Part shown: piece after piece, positions 1 to 13,800 of the stretch
How positions within the stretch are numbered: position 1 is the stretch's first letter
How the letters are laid out: each line of letters starts with the position of its first letter
DNA from: Hyalella azteca
Taxonomy: Eukaryota; Arthropoda; Malacostraca; Amphipoda; Hyalellidae
Assembly: GCF_000764305.2 (NCBI RefSeq)
Contig: NW_025946654.1
Location: 286,908-350,907, forward strand
Direction: 5' to 3'
DNA: 64,000 bases
Translations under genes and position numbers: made by a program
Notes under the pieces: generated by a model
The model's input: the letters and a program-made list of their open reading frames with translations, nothing else
What the model was told of the DNA's origin: nothing
Database searches by the model: none

Positions 1-145
1 CACCACACTCCAGGCACCTGCTCACCACCGCCGTATATTACATTCAATACCATATAAACTGCCATAAATATAAACGTATATATAACAATATATAAACGTA
101 TATAAACTGCCATACTCAAAACGCCTTAGTAACGGTACACCAAGT

Positions 146-580
146 TCATGCCAACACACCTGTGCACCACACTCCCAGCCCACCAACCTGTGCACCACAC
201 TCCCAGCCCACCAACCTGTGCACCACACTCCCAGCCCACTCACCTGTGCACCACACACTCCCTGCCCACTCACCTGTGCACCATACACTCCTCGCCCACT
301 CACCTATGCACCATACACTCCCTGCCCACTCACCTGTGCACCATACACTCTCTGCCCACACACCTGTGCACCACACATTCCCTGCCCACTCACATGTCCA
401 CCACACACTCCTCGCCCACTCACCTGTGCACCATACACTCCCTGCCCACTCACATGTCCACCACACACTCCTCGCCCACTCACCTGTGCACCACACACTC
501 CTCGCCCACTCACCTGTGCACAACACACTCCCTGCCCACTCACCTGTGCACCATACACTCCTCGCCCACTCGCATGCTCG
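146..580. repeat. 30-bp minisatellite, about 14 copies
   Basis: The unit on the plus strand is close to ACCTGTGCACCACACACTCC plus TGCCCACTC. On the minus strand each unit contains CACAG followed by GTGAGTGGG, an ideal 5' splice site. Units divisible by 3 keep several frames open, which explains the long spurious ORFs here. Confidence 0.95.
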
Positions 581-690
581 ACTGCTTGGTAGCGGAGGGC
601 GGAGGTCCGCTCGACACAGAATCTCCATCTCCGTTTTTTGCGCCGTTTTACGCTCGGCGCAAAATGATTTGATTAGCTGATGAACATTTT
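570..690 (-). other. possible further unc79 coding segment
   Basis: One minus-strand frame reads GDGDSVSSGPPPSATKQSSM, and the segment is GC-rich. It vaguely resembles the ATKSSLLSAP linker of vertebrate UNC79. The upstream AG has no polypyrimidine tract, and the 3' side runs straight into the 30-bp array whose units contain CACAG|GTGAGT. Weak candidate only. Confidence 0.3.
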
Positions 691-1650
691 TCATCAGCTA
701 ATCAAATCAAAGATGTTTCAAAAAGAACACCCTTTTTCATAATCGAACAATTAATTGAAACATCGATGTAGGCAACATAGTACCGTCGTATTCAACGAGG
801 AGTATGTAAATGTTCTAGAAAAATCTCGGCAACGGCGCTCGTTTTACGAACTGCGCTGGAATCGACGGTTTTGTCCGCGCTATGGTCCAGCAAAACCGGC
901 AAGTTTTAATTGCGAATGAGGTTGAAAAGATGTATTTTAAAGTACAAATTTTAAGTTGAAACTCGAATGCGAAATTATAGAATTGTACAATGAAGACATC
1001 ATAACAACATTTGCATCGAATATAAAGATAACAAAAAAGAAGACGAGTAAACAGAGAACCAAAATTGTATATCGCAAATGAACATTCACTCAAAAATTAT
1101 TTAAAAAAGAAAGCTAAATCTGTGACTATTCCAAAAATCTTACCGTGTCGAAGAAGGAAAAATGTTCTCCGTTTTTTGAGTAGCTGACACCGATGAACCA
1201 GCCTTACTAGAGCCGATGTTCACGATCTCTGTGACGGTGATAATAAAGAATGACTTCATTAGGCAATATTCGCGAAAATTATGCCCTGTCTTTTTTATAT
1301 ATACGCTGCATAGAATATAATAATTCTCTTATCCTGGTCTGGTTTTTTATCAAACATATAAATTAGCCCAATAGCAATATTCAAATTTAACTAAAATAAT
1401 GGAAGATTAATAGAAGGAATCTATGTACGATAAGATGCTAGTAATTCAATGGAAAAGGCTTGCTACTTGTCTCTACATGTGCACACCTCAGAAATGCTGA
1501 AGGCTTAGCGATAAAAAATACTCATTTGATAATAAGAGATAGAAAGTTACTTCAGCCAATGAGCACACATTTTTCAGTTTTTTCGATTTAATTTTTTAAA
1601 CTTAAAAATTGACAGGATAAATACGTGATATAACCGTTGACTTCTTTACC
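600..1650. other. intron or inter-exon sequence with small hairpins
   Basis: AT-rich. A near-perfect inverted repeat (TTTGATTAGCTGATGAA arms, 5-nt loop) lies at about 669-707 and a short GC hairpin around 639-660. A minus-strand segment at 815-893 has an AG (GGACCATAG) and reads TKPSIPAQFVKRAPL, phase-compatible with exon 35, but no acceptable donor was found. No other gene seen. Confidence 0.5.
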
Positions 1651-1895
1651 TATGACCGAAGACACGCTTTGCACAGTTTCGGCATCACTTTTGTCGATAG
1701 AAACTCGGTAGTTGACAACGGTGGTTTTGTCTTTACCCAAATACGGTAAGACGGCCTTGCCGTGGCTGACGGCCTGAAGGTCTGTCGTCTGCCGAGGGCT
1801 TAGAGGTCCTCTCAATTTTTCCTCAACTGAGGGGGTCTCGCACAACTTTTTTTCTGGCTTTTGACCATCGCTGATAACCTGACGAAGTTCAGTGG
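1650..1895 (-). CDS. unc79: unc79 exon 35
   Basis: It encodes TELRQVISDGQKPEKKLCET, then VEEKLRGPLSPRQTTDLQ, then TVVNYRVSIDKSDAETVQ. The acceptor is TCCGGTGCAG and the donor ATAG|GTAAAG; 246 nt, phase 1 to 1. No specific vertebrate match remembered. Upstream, the acceptor with the first 20 or so coding bases recurs in about six 52-bp repeats. Confidence 0.75.
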
Positions 1896-4800
1896 CTGCA
1901 CCGGAAATAAAGTAATAAATTAGAGATAACCTGACGAAGTTCAGTGGCTGCACCGGAAATAAAGTAATTAATTAGAGATAACCTGACGAAGTTCAGTGGC
2001 TGCACCGGAAATAAAGTAATTAATTAGAGGTAACCCGACGAAGTTCAGTGGCTGCACCGGAAATAAAGTAATTAATTAGAGGTAACCCGACGAAGTTCAG
2101 TGAATGCACCGGAAATAAAGTAATTAATTAGAGGTAACACGTCGAAGTTCAGTGGCTGCACTGAAAATAAAGTAATTACTTAGAAGTAACCTGTCAAGGT
2201 TCAGTAACTGAGATTGAATAAAACTAAGTAATTAGTGATATCCTGACAATACCTAGTGGCTGGACCAGATGGAAAGTTATTAATTAGTGGTTATCTTACT
2301 TATTTAGTGGCAGGGCCAGAATGAAAATAACTAATTAGTCATACCCAGGCGGACTACAGTGCCGGGACCTGAAGGAAGTAGGTATTTCATGATACTCATC
2401 CAGCAGATTAAGTAACGCTCTCCAAAGTTTAGCAGTCGATAGGAATGTTTAACGTTTGTAATATTGATGAGTAGTGAATCTACCGGAAATTCCACAATGT
2501 TGGTTCTACAACCACTACCAAGAGCATATCACACCCTCTTTACCATACAAAAATTCTTAAATAATTTTTTGCAATCCCGACTAAATGGGTGCCGCCTAGG
2601 ACTCAGGAAATACGTATATCAGCCATTTAATGTCCGCTTCAGCTCTGACTTTTAAGCGTAGCTTGCACGTTCAGTATGACTAGGCTTGGCCTCCCTTTCT
2701 CATACTCCAAGGTGACAATAAAGTCAGAAAGGAAATTCTAACCACAAGCCAATTTTGATCGGGTGGCCAAGCTAACCCAGAATAACTTAAGGCCGAATGT
2801 AGTGACTTCTTCTGTGCAGAAACCTAGGCGGTCGCCAAATTTTATTAGGGAGAATTTAAAAGCAAAGAAAATAGCAAGGAAAATACTTAGAAAAAACTTA
2901 AAAAAAGCACGTTTTTCTTGTGGACTAAAAAGTAGAAAATGAATTATGGCTCGCCCCAAAAAACGTGGGTTGGGCTGTACGTTCACCATCAAATTTCCAC
3001 AATTCGTGTGTTGTGTGCTTCTCGCTTTAATCATAAATTTGCCCGACCCACGTTTTTTGGGGCGAGCCATAATTTATTTTCTACTTTTTAGTCCACAAGA
3101 AAAACGTGTTTTTAAAAAAGTTTTTTTAGGTAATTTATTTTCTACTTTTTAGTCCACAAGAAAAACGTGTTTTTTTTAAGTTTTTTTAATGTATTTTATT
3201 TTCTCTTTTTTAGTCCTACATAATATTCATTTTAATTCAGTTGGCCACGCAAATGCACGAAAGAAAATTCTTTTCGAAGTTCTGTAGAAAATTGTATTCG
3301 AGAGGATACATTGGTGAATGTAATTTCATTTCATTTCATGCACCTATTGAATAAATTCCACGCATTATGCTCGGAACAGGTAGTGGTGGCGTCATACATG
3401 ACTGTGGTGAGGTCAGTGGTGCTGGAGCACACTGTCGTCGCCTCGATGCCAGACTCCTCGCTGTAGTCGGGGGGCGCCGCGCCCGCTGCTGCATACGCGC
3501 ACCAACAAAACATCGCCGCTTGAGTGTCATCAACGCATGGCGCCATGCAAGAAAATTACGCATTTTCCACTAACAAAATAGCTATAACTTATCATAAGGT
3601 TGCGCACACGTTTGAAGTGCTCCTGGAGAAAAATGCACCTACTTGACATGGGTTGATGCAAAACGATTAATTTTTGTTGAAGTGATAGTATAGCCTTTGG
3701 CAATAATAGTACAAACTTGAAACTACTCCAGATGTAAGAATAGATTTATTAATACTATTAATATTAACTAAACAACGTATTTTTCAATGGACCTCGCACT
3801 GTAGACGAGCTTCACCTTCTTTTGATGAGCGCTCAGGTCGGACGGGGAAGTCGACGCTGTTCTGCACGAAGACATTCCCCGTGGGGGTTAAATCACTAAA
3901 TTAAATTATATCACTACAGTCACTATGTCAAAGTTTTCAAGAGGACTGAAATATTCTCAATCATTGCAGGAAAGTTGTTAATGGAATTTCTCCCCAATTC
4001 TTGTGTGTAGTTTAGCAATGCTCCACAAAATATCCAGCGACTGAATTTGAAAGCATTCGCTAAAGAATTTTCTCGCATCTTATTACAAGTTTAGTTTCAT
4101 TATTTCACAGTTTTTCTCGGTTTACAATGCTGAATTAAATAATGTAATCAACAAGTTTCTCATCAAGTAACTTATTGATTATTTTATTACTGCCAAATAT
4201 TGCTTTAATTTGTTGACCACTTATCTAAAATTTCACCGTATTAGTGTATAAAAACGTAGACTGAAATTTTAATAAAATTTTTTATCAATAAATATATCAA
4301 ATGAATGATACTCACTAAATGTTGGAAATAATACTAAATGTTCGAAATAATTATAAATAATAAATATAATCACAGCATTAGACAAGATAACATAAAAAGA
4401 ACTCATTGAAGGCCTCACGCTTTCATTGTTACTCTCGCCGGACGCCCCCCAGGCCTCCTATGTTTGAAATAATTATAAATAATAAATATAATCACAGCAT
4501 AAGATAAGATAACATCAAAAGAACTCATTGAAGGCCTCTCGCTTACATTGTTGCTTTCGCCGGACGCCTCCCAGGCCTCCGGATCTTCCTCAATGCAGAT
4601 CTCGAAGGCAAGTTTTGTGGCCGCCCTCGAGATGTTAAAATCGCTCGACGAATCAGTCGACGTGCTCGACGAGAGCCAATATGACGTGGATGAACGCTGT
4701 GACGAGCCACTGGATTTAGGAGTGGATGAACTGACGTGGGTCTGGACGAGGGCGCGTCGTCCTAAAGCTTCCTTTAAGGACGACATCGTCTCGTCGCCGT

Positions 4801-7800
4801 CTCCAGGAGTTTCAGACAGCGCGTTGCTGCACGAATGTTGTTAGTTTCCATTTGTTAACAAATTATTTTCTTTTAAAAGACGCATTATAGCGCATTTTCT
4901 CATTTATGGAAAAATGCCCTATTGTTCTTGTCATGTCCGTACTTCCGTCCGTCCGTTCATCTGTCCGTAACTTCACGTTTTCGTCGATTTCGAGAAAATG
5001 CCATCTCTGTCACTCACTGCAGTGAGTACTGAGTTATATTTTTTACATAATCCATTAATGAGTTATTATCAACTGAATTTTGATTTGTGTAAGAACACGA
5101 TTCAAAATTTGGATAGTAGATATAAATAAAATTTTCTAGAAATTGGAACAGATTTGCTTATCTAGCAGAATAGCTCGTAGTTTAAGAGGATTGATAATTT
5201 CGGAAATTTTAGAATACCGTTAACTGGAAATCCTGTTATTAGGAATAAAGCTAATTAGGTTAATACCAGCAATTTCTTATTAAAGCTACATTTTACATAC
5301 TCATAGGATTCCCATCTGACACACGTTAAAACATGCGAAAAAACTTTATATCTGTCCTTAAAATTAATTATATATTCCATATGACAAATAACACGCTAAT
5401 AACACCTGGAAGAAGAGGCAGGTGAGGCAGCGGTGTATATATTATATACATATGACACATAACACTAATAACACCTGGAAGAAGAGGCGGGTGAGGCAGC
5501 GGTGTATATATTACATGCATACAACAAATAACACGCTATAACACCTGGAAGAAGAGGCAGGTGAGGCAGCGGTGTATATATTACATGAATATAACAAATA
5601 ACACACTATAACACCTGGAAGAAGAGGCGGGTGAGGCTGCGGTTGAGGCAGAAGTAGACGCCTGAGTCGAGTCGTGCGCAGTCGCAGAGAATCTGCTCCT
5701 GAGTCCCTGGAGCGCCTGTTCGCTCAGCCGCTGCAGGCCAGAGTCGTCGTCGTCTGCAAGCTCCGCATTGTGAATCCTGCCGTGGAGTTTAAATAATAGT
5801 TTTATAACAGTTATATCCAGGGCAACCTAGGGGAACCTACTTAATTGAGAGTTGATTGCATTGGTTGCTAGAAAAAAAGGCTCCCAGTAGAAATACGTGC
5901 AATAAAGTAGGTTCCCCCAGGTTGCCCTGGATTTAACTGTTATAAAACTGTTATGTAATTAAGTCCAACATTTACTCGTCGAAAAATGATACAATGACAC
6001 TATATAAAACTGCAGTTTTAATAAGTATTTGATAAGTAGAACTTGTTATATTTAAAATTTAATAAGTATAAAATAAGTATTTAGTGTTAATACTAGGAGT
6101 GCTTATATCAAATTTGGCCTATCAACTGTTTGCACGTTAGTATGGTTGCTATTGAGAAGGGAGGCCGTCTTGCTAAAATTGGTCCCAATGACAATTAAGG
6201 CTGCGTTACTTCGCAAGATGAAAGTTTAGTGAATTATTGCAGCTATTTAGCACCCAGCCAATTTAAAAATTATTCTCTTTTTAAGTAACAAAAATGCTCA
6301 TCCCTTTTTGTTTTAGATTTGTTAGTTCCGTGATTTGAAACTTTCTCAATTAAAGGCAACTCGTGCCACTTGTCTGGAATGTCAGCCGTTTATTATCATA
6401 CGTGACAATGATTCAATCACTTAACAGGAAGTAGGTTAAACATAGGTAATAATGGTGCAGTCAATTAGATTAGTTTGGCTAGTAAGATTTGATTTATGAC
6501 GTCACTTTCTTGCTTGTATAGGCTGCATGTGTTTTAAGGGAAATATCACGCAATAAAGCGGATATGAAGAGGAAATTGATAAGTGCAACCTTCAGTGCAA
6601 CTCCATTTGCACGATGATGAACAGTTAATCTGTTGCTCTATACGCGGGATGGTAACGGTATTTTATTATTAAGTGTATTTTATTATTAGTGACGACTATG
6701 AAGTATGGAAATGATGTTGAGATCAAGTGTGAGTGAGGTAAATTTCAAGGGTAATATTTGCACGCACTTGACCGTAAAGGAGTCGTCAAAAGCTTGTATC
6801 TGCGACGCCATGACTGACGTGACCGCCGTGGACGAGTCTCTGACGTGGGGCGTTGGTGCCGAGATTTCTTTGGCAACCGCAAACTGCACGTCTTCTGTGC
6901 TGCACGTCTCGGCTTTCAGCTCACCTTCGTCAGGCAGCGTCTTGAGGCAGTCGGCGTCGTACCAAATGTCCTGTTGTTTTCGCAGCTTCGTCAATAATTC
7001 GTTTTAATCGTAATTAATTAATTGATATATGCGAAAGTATCTTAGTCGATTGATCGCAATTCAGCCAGTAAGCCAATTTATTAATCGCACCTTAGGCCGG
7101 CATCTTGATATATAATTAATCGTAATTCGAGCAAGCATCGACATTTATTTATGGTATTCTATTTATCGACGAAATTTTTGTCCTTGTTCGCGACGAAGAT
7201 CCCATGCCTGAGCTACGCGTGGCCTTAGAACTCAATTCACTTTTGACGTTCACCTGCGAATCTTGGCTAAATCAGACATTGCCCTTCCTCGATATACACG
7301 TGCAAGTAGAAGATACAATGTTTGTCACTAAAGTTTACCGAAAACCTGTAGACGTGTAAAGAGTACTGAACGAAGCAAGTGAATGTCCCCAGCGATACAA
7401 AACCAGCACTATTCGCGCCCTAATACATAGGGGCATTTAAAACCTGTACATCCGCCAGTGACTTGAGAACTGAACTCCAGACCTGCGAGCAAATTCTGGT
7501 AAACAACGGCTATGCGAATAAAACTATCGACAGCGAAATCTCAAACTATCGACCACGTCCAAGCCAAACGGACAATGAACCAATATCCAACAAAAGTATT
7601 ATAACAATTTATTACCAAAACCAGATGACTGAAGGCCACAAGACAGACGAAAGAGTCCTCAAATAAATTGCGCTGAAAAACATCAGAAGCACAATCGAAG
7701 CAAACCGAATCAAATTCCTGATTTACTATAAAAACATGAAACTCAAGAATATAAAAATTAAAAAAATAATTCATGCAAATAGCCGGGTCCATTACAAGAA

Positions 7801-10800
7801 ACTAATGTTATTTACAAATATTCCTGCCACAAAGAAGGTTGTAGACTTCTCCAGAACGTAAATTACATCGGTTTGACCAGCACGACTTTGAGCCGCCGCC
7901 TAACATGCCACCTCCAGACCGGAGGACCGAAGAACCACATGAGAGAGGCTCATAATGAGACCCTTACTCGCGCGACGTTGGAGACCCACACCAGAATCAT
8001 CATGAGATGCCCAGACGCCACAAGACTGGCCATAGCTGAGGCTCTCATTATCAAACAGGAGTCTTCAGCTATTAATTTGCAAACTACCGGACTTGTCAGG
8101 ACGTTGAAACTGTTCTCGTAATTTATGCTTTGATTTCAATCTGTATCCATAATATCTTTGTTTGTACAAACGTTTCAAAATTTCAAATTCAAGTGCTGCA
8201 AAACTCTTCCCATACTTGATTATGAATGAAGATCCATTAGAAACGTCGTAAATGATAATGAAATGTCCCTTGGAAACCTGATATTTGAGTTTTCAATTCC
8301 TATCAAGAGCCTAATTCGCCGAATAGAGAAAAACAATAAGAAAATTGTCAATAAGAAATACTCTCTAGTCTTCAATGAAACCTGCATTAAAAACAACGTA
8401 TGCCAAACTTCACCAATGGTATTATATGCAAGCATATTTTCTTACTTAATTCTGATTAATAAAATACTCCATTGTAATTTTATCAAGATTACAAGTACAC
8501 TTGAGCCGTAAATCTTATCAATAAATCCATACTTCTGGGGCCGAATCCTCCTGCGCCTCTTCGTTGAAAGAGGCGTTCAGCTGCACTTTGGCGCTGCCAT
8601 GGAAACGATCAAATATTCATGTTAAATTATAATAATGGAAACATGAAAGTTTATTTCGGTGCTTAAAAAAGACTAATAAATATGACTACTGAAATTAATT
8701 TATTTACTCAAGATATTTAATTTCATTAAATGACTCCTCCCAATCACCAGAATAATTGGCGATGTGGGCATGATTGAGCTCAGTATCTAATTATCTACAT
8801 TGAATATACACTGTCCATCATATACATATATTGTAAACAATAGTCGGATATGATTCTTATAACAAAACAAGTAATTTAAAAGATCACTTCCATAAGTCAT
8901 GCATTGTTTTCCAATTATCACAATGGTTAAATTGAACAACAAGTTACAGTAGTAGAATAATCGATCATGTATTATAATTTAATGTTAGCAAACTACAAAT
9001 CGTCTATAGCCGTGGACGTGGACGATATAAATATGCTTTTAAAATACTATGTTTCCATCACACGGAGCATAAAATAATTCCATTCAATATCAATAATAAT
9101 GAATAACACATTCTTGGTACATTTATGTAATTAGCCAAAAACGTTCAAAAACTCAGAAAAAATGATTGCTCACCAGCCGTCTTGTCCGGTGACGATTGTC
9201 GCCACGACTGGGCCGTAAGTTTCCCCTTCTTCTGGGGATAAAACCTGGGTGAGGACGAGCTCAGGAGCGTCCCCACGACTACCCTCGCTGGGGGGAAGAC
9301 GCACCGTTTCGTCCCTGGCAGCTAGGGCACCAATGCCCGCCGTGGGGCTCCGGTCTCCCCCCTCATCCACGGTATCCACGTCCCCACCCAACGAGCCCAG
9401 GCTCGTCTCTGATCCCCAATTTTGGGGCGAATCGAGCGAGAAAAATTAGAGGTTTTCCTGAGTTTTTAGGCTGACTTCAGGAAATATTGGTAACTTTTAA
9501 ATGCTTGTTTAGCAACTCGATGGTACCTCTCCTCTAGGGTAATACACTAAGGAGAAAATATTACCCTGATAACCTCTCTTACAACCACTGGATGGTACCT
9601 CACCTCTAGGGTAATGAATTGAAGATGTGGTGACGGCTGTGGCGTGGTCCACACGGCATCTGTGGTAGTGACGGTCCAGAGTGTTGAGTGTGATGAGCAC
9701 CAGACTCACCACCTGTCCCTTCAGGTAGCTCTCGTCGCAGTCAAACTGACCAAGGTGCACAAAAATGATGCTATACGGCAGCTGTATTTTGAGGGTCGTA
9801 AGACATGCACAAATTTTGCTCGTTGCGAGATAGATTTCTTTAATTGAAACAATAATTTAGGTTATTTACATAATTTTATGCGAGCTTGAAAACTATTTAG
9901 CAAGTTTTCCCGAATATTACGTTATTATTATTTTGTTTCTGCATTTTAAGTAAATACACGGAGCAAATTTTCCACACTGTAAAAAAAAGGAGCGCAATCT
10001 ATGGGCACTTTCGGCAATATATATTTCCGTTATTTAATATCAAAAAGAGCGGCGTTTACAGGAAAATTTACATTAAAATTATGACAAACAGCGATCTTCA
10101 GATATTTCCTAACGATATGCACTGTGCAGATTTGATGTTCACAACTCTCGTCCGAACCATAACGTGCCTTACGCAAGCCCATGCACACGATAGCAACACG
10201 TCGCGTTAGTATCTGTTTTATCGGTATCAGACGAAGTCATCCAGATCTTGCTCTCTCTGTGTTGTCAGTATACGTGCCGTGTTACCCATTGTGTTTCAGT
10301 ACCAGCTGTGCCCCGTCGGATTACTCGTACATGCACAATATTAATTATTAATATTTTTGACAAGGAAGTCACCTTATAGAGGATGGTGAGTGTGGAGGTG
10401 AGCCAAGCCTTCCTGATGGTTGGTTGCAGCATCCAGAGACTGTACGTGGGTTGCCGCAAGTCCTGAACCTTGTGGACTGCAGGACTGAACTGCAACACCG
10501 GCACGATGATAGCGATGATCTTCTTAGCCATCAGGAAATTGTGGTCCAAAACGTGCGCTAAATTTCCTATGAATGAATTGAACACCGGCGACGCTCTGCA
10601 AGCAGGATTACGAACCAATGGATAATTTCATGCTCTATTGTTATGAAAAATATAAATCATATTATGCGTGACGTTAAAGTTGATGTTTGATTGTATTTTT
10701 CACTGATAAGAGCAACTTTTGATAGTTTAATGTTAAGGCTGCGTACGAAGAAACTTCAGACTTTAAAAGTTAGGCGGCCTTTAGTTCGACATTGTTGAAA

Positions 10801-13800
10801 GAGAAACTTTTGAGTTTTTTAATTGTAATAAAACTATTAAATGTAAAAAAAAGAGTTCGAATGGAATGATGCAGCCATTATGCCGGCGATTGGCAGGATT
10901 AACTGAGAACCATTGCCTGAGTTTGGCAGGGCTGAAATAGAACCATTACCTGAGTACACCTCTAGGGTAATACGCTAAGGAGGAAATATTACCCTGATAA
11001 CCTCTCTTACAACCACTGGATGGTACCTCACCTCTAGGGTAATGAATTGAAGAGGTGGTGACGGCTGTGGTGTGGTCCACACGACATCTGTGGTAGTGAC
11101 GGTCCAGAGTGTTGAGTGTGATGAGCACCAGACTCACCACCTGTCCCTTCAGGTAGCTCTCGTCGCAGTCAAACTGACCAAGGTGCACAAAAATACAACT
11201 CAGTACTCACTGCAGTGAGTGACAGAGAGCGCATTCTCTCAAAATCGACGAAAACGTGACGTCACAGACAGACGGACGGACGGACGGACGGACAGACGGA
11301 CGGACATGACGAGCACACTAGCGCCTTTTTCCCATAAATGAGGAAATGCGCTAAAAATGATGCTCTACGGGAGCTGTATTTCGAGGGTCGTAAAACGTGC
11401 ACAATTTTTGCTCATTGCATGATAGATTTCTTTAATTGAAACAATAATTTAGGGTATTTGCATAATTTTATGCGAGCCTTGAAAACTATTTAGCAAGTTC
11501 TCCCAAATACTGCGTTATTATTGTTTTGTTTATGCAGTTTAAACAAATACATGAAGCAAATTTTCCATACTGCGAAAATAAAAATGGGGCACACAATCTA
11601 TTAGCACTTTAAGCAATAATATTTCCGTTGTTTAATATCAAAAAGAGCGGCGTCTACGGGAAAATTTACATTAAAATTATGACAAACAGCGATATCCAGA
11701 TATTTTCTAACGATATGCACACTATTAATTATAAATATTTTTTGACCAGGAAGTCACCTTATAGAGGATGGTGAGTGTGGATGTGAGCCAAGCCTTCCTG
11801 ATGGTTGGTTGCAGCATCCAGAGACTGTACGTGGGTTGCCGCAAGTCCTGAACCTTGTGGACTGCAGGACTGAACTGCAACACCGGCACGATGATAGCGA
11901 TGATCTTCTTAGCCATCAGGAAATTGTGGTCCAAAACGTGCGCTAAATTTCCTATGAATGAATTGAACACCGGCGACGCTCTGCAACGAGGATTACGAAC
12001 CAAGGGATTATTTAAGGCTCTATTGTTATGAAAAATATTAATAATATTTATACGTTTCAGCTGAAGTTTGATTGTATTTTTCGCTGTTAAGAGTGCCTTT
12101 CGATTGTTTAAAGTTAAGGCTGCGTACGAAGAAACTTCAGATTAGTTCGACATTGTTGAAAGAGAAGCTTCTGAGTTTTTAATGGTAATAAAACTATTAG
12201 ACGTAAAAAAGGGTTCGAATGGAATGCTGCAGCCATTACACCTGAGTTTGGCAGGGCTGACAGAGAACCATTACCTGAGTTTGGCAGGGCTGACAGAGAA
12301 CCATTACCTGAGTTTGGCAGGGCTGAAAGAGAAGTTTTTCTCGATGGTGCTGAAGCCCATGAGTCCTGCCACGTGACGAAGGACGGCATCAATTGACTTC
12401 ACGCCGCCTTTCTCCTCTTCAAGGCCGCCAGCCTGGAGCCAAATGCAGCATTTGCTATATTAATTGAGATAATACTTGGCTCCTGACGAGCAATTAAAAT
12501 CAAGATGTTACTCAGCACCAGTCTAGATATTTTTGTTAAGATAATGTTTTGCTACTGTCGAGCTGTATTTACTAAGATATCGTTGTTAAGTAAGGAAATG
12601 CTATGAAACTATCATCAAGTGGCCGCACAAAGAACGCTGTTTGTTAAGATATTGTTTTGCTACTGTTGAGCTGTATTTATTAAGATATCGTTGTTAAGTA
12701 AGGAAATGCTATGAAACTATCATCAAGTGGCCGCACAAAGAACGCTGTTTGTTAAGATATTGTTTTGCTACTGTCGAGCTGTATTTATTAAGATATCGTT
12801 GTTAAGTAAGGAAATGCTATTAAACTATCAAGTGGCCGCACAAAGAACGCACGTGCTGCGGCTGAGCCAGGAACTGCATGAAGAGAAACACGAGCAAATG
12901 CAGCGTATCTCTGTCGGTCTCCTCGAGCTCCATGGCTTTCTGTAGTCTCTGTATCATCGTGTCACTGCCGGCAGCCTCCTTAGCAGCGCCTGCTGCGGCC
13001 ACCACGGAGCTCAGTCCTCCGGTCATGAACCCGCCGCTCTCAGGGTTAGCTGTGCATCCAGTTATAGCATTCATTTTAATCGCGTCAAGGGAAGTTAACT
13101 GCGGTTTGTGGGTTATTCTAGGTAGGATAAAGTAAGTATTTTCCTTAATTGCATCACGCTAATGATACGGCAGAAATATTTATTGCAGGATAAAATCGTG
13201 CTGTATATATCTTTGTGCAGTATGAAATAGTTTATTTCTAGATTAAAATAGTAATTATAGTAGAGCAGTGTAAGGAAAATTTTGTATAGAAATCCCTGAG
13301 TTAACTTTAGAATTTATTAGCAAGATCATGGAATTTAAATTCCTTATTTTCTCACACGGAATAAATTAACTTGAGATGTGTGTCGCAAAATTATTTGGGA
13401 TTCAATAATTTTATACAATTATAGTCAGCAATAAGGCTACAATAACTAACAATGAAAATGAGAACATTCAAGATTTATTGCATCGTAATGTACTCGAAAC
13501 CTAAATTTGAGATTTGATTTAAAATTTTTTACTCAATATGAATGTTTCTTTGCACTTGCATGCATGATTATTTTTATCTAATTTCACGAGTTAATCTACA
13601 TCTTGATCTAAACCCTCCCATATTTATATACGTGGGACATGAATCTATTACTGGCTATTATATATATGTATATATATAACTGAAACACTGTACAATTCTT
13701 TAGAGTAATATTTCACATAAGAGAAAACAGCCTTAGATTCCCTAATATAACCAACCAAAATATATATGCCTTAAATTATAAAAAAAATTCTACCAAATAT

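Noticed and set aside
146..694. ORFs of 124-182 codons (Cys/His/Pro-rich and WCTGEWA repeats)
   Set aside because: Shadows of the 30-bp minisatellite; only a short non-repeat part could be coding, and it is listed as a weak candidate.
2738..3152. Pair of ORFs on opposite strands sharing MARPKKRG and FLLFSPQEKR
   Set aside because: These are the two arms of one palindromic element read from either strand, not related genes.
6705..7007. 100-codon plus-strand ORF
   Set aside because: Antisense shadow of unc79 exon 30, which has matching splice sites and phases on the minus strand.
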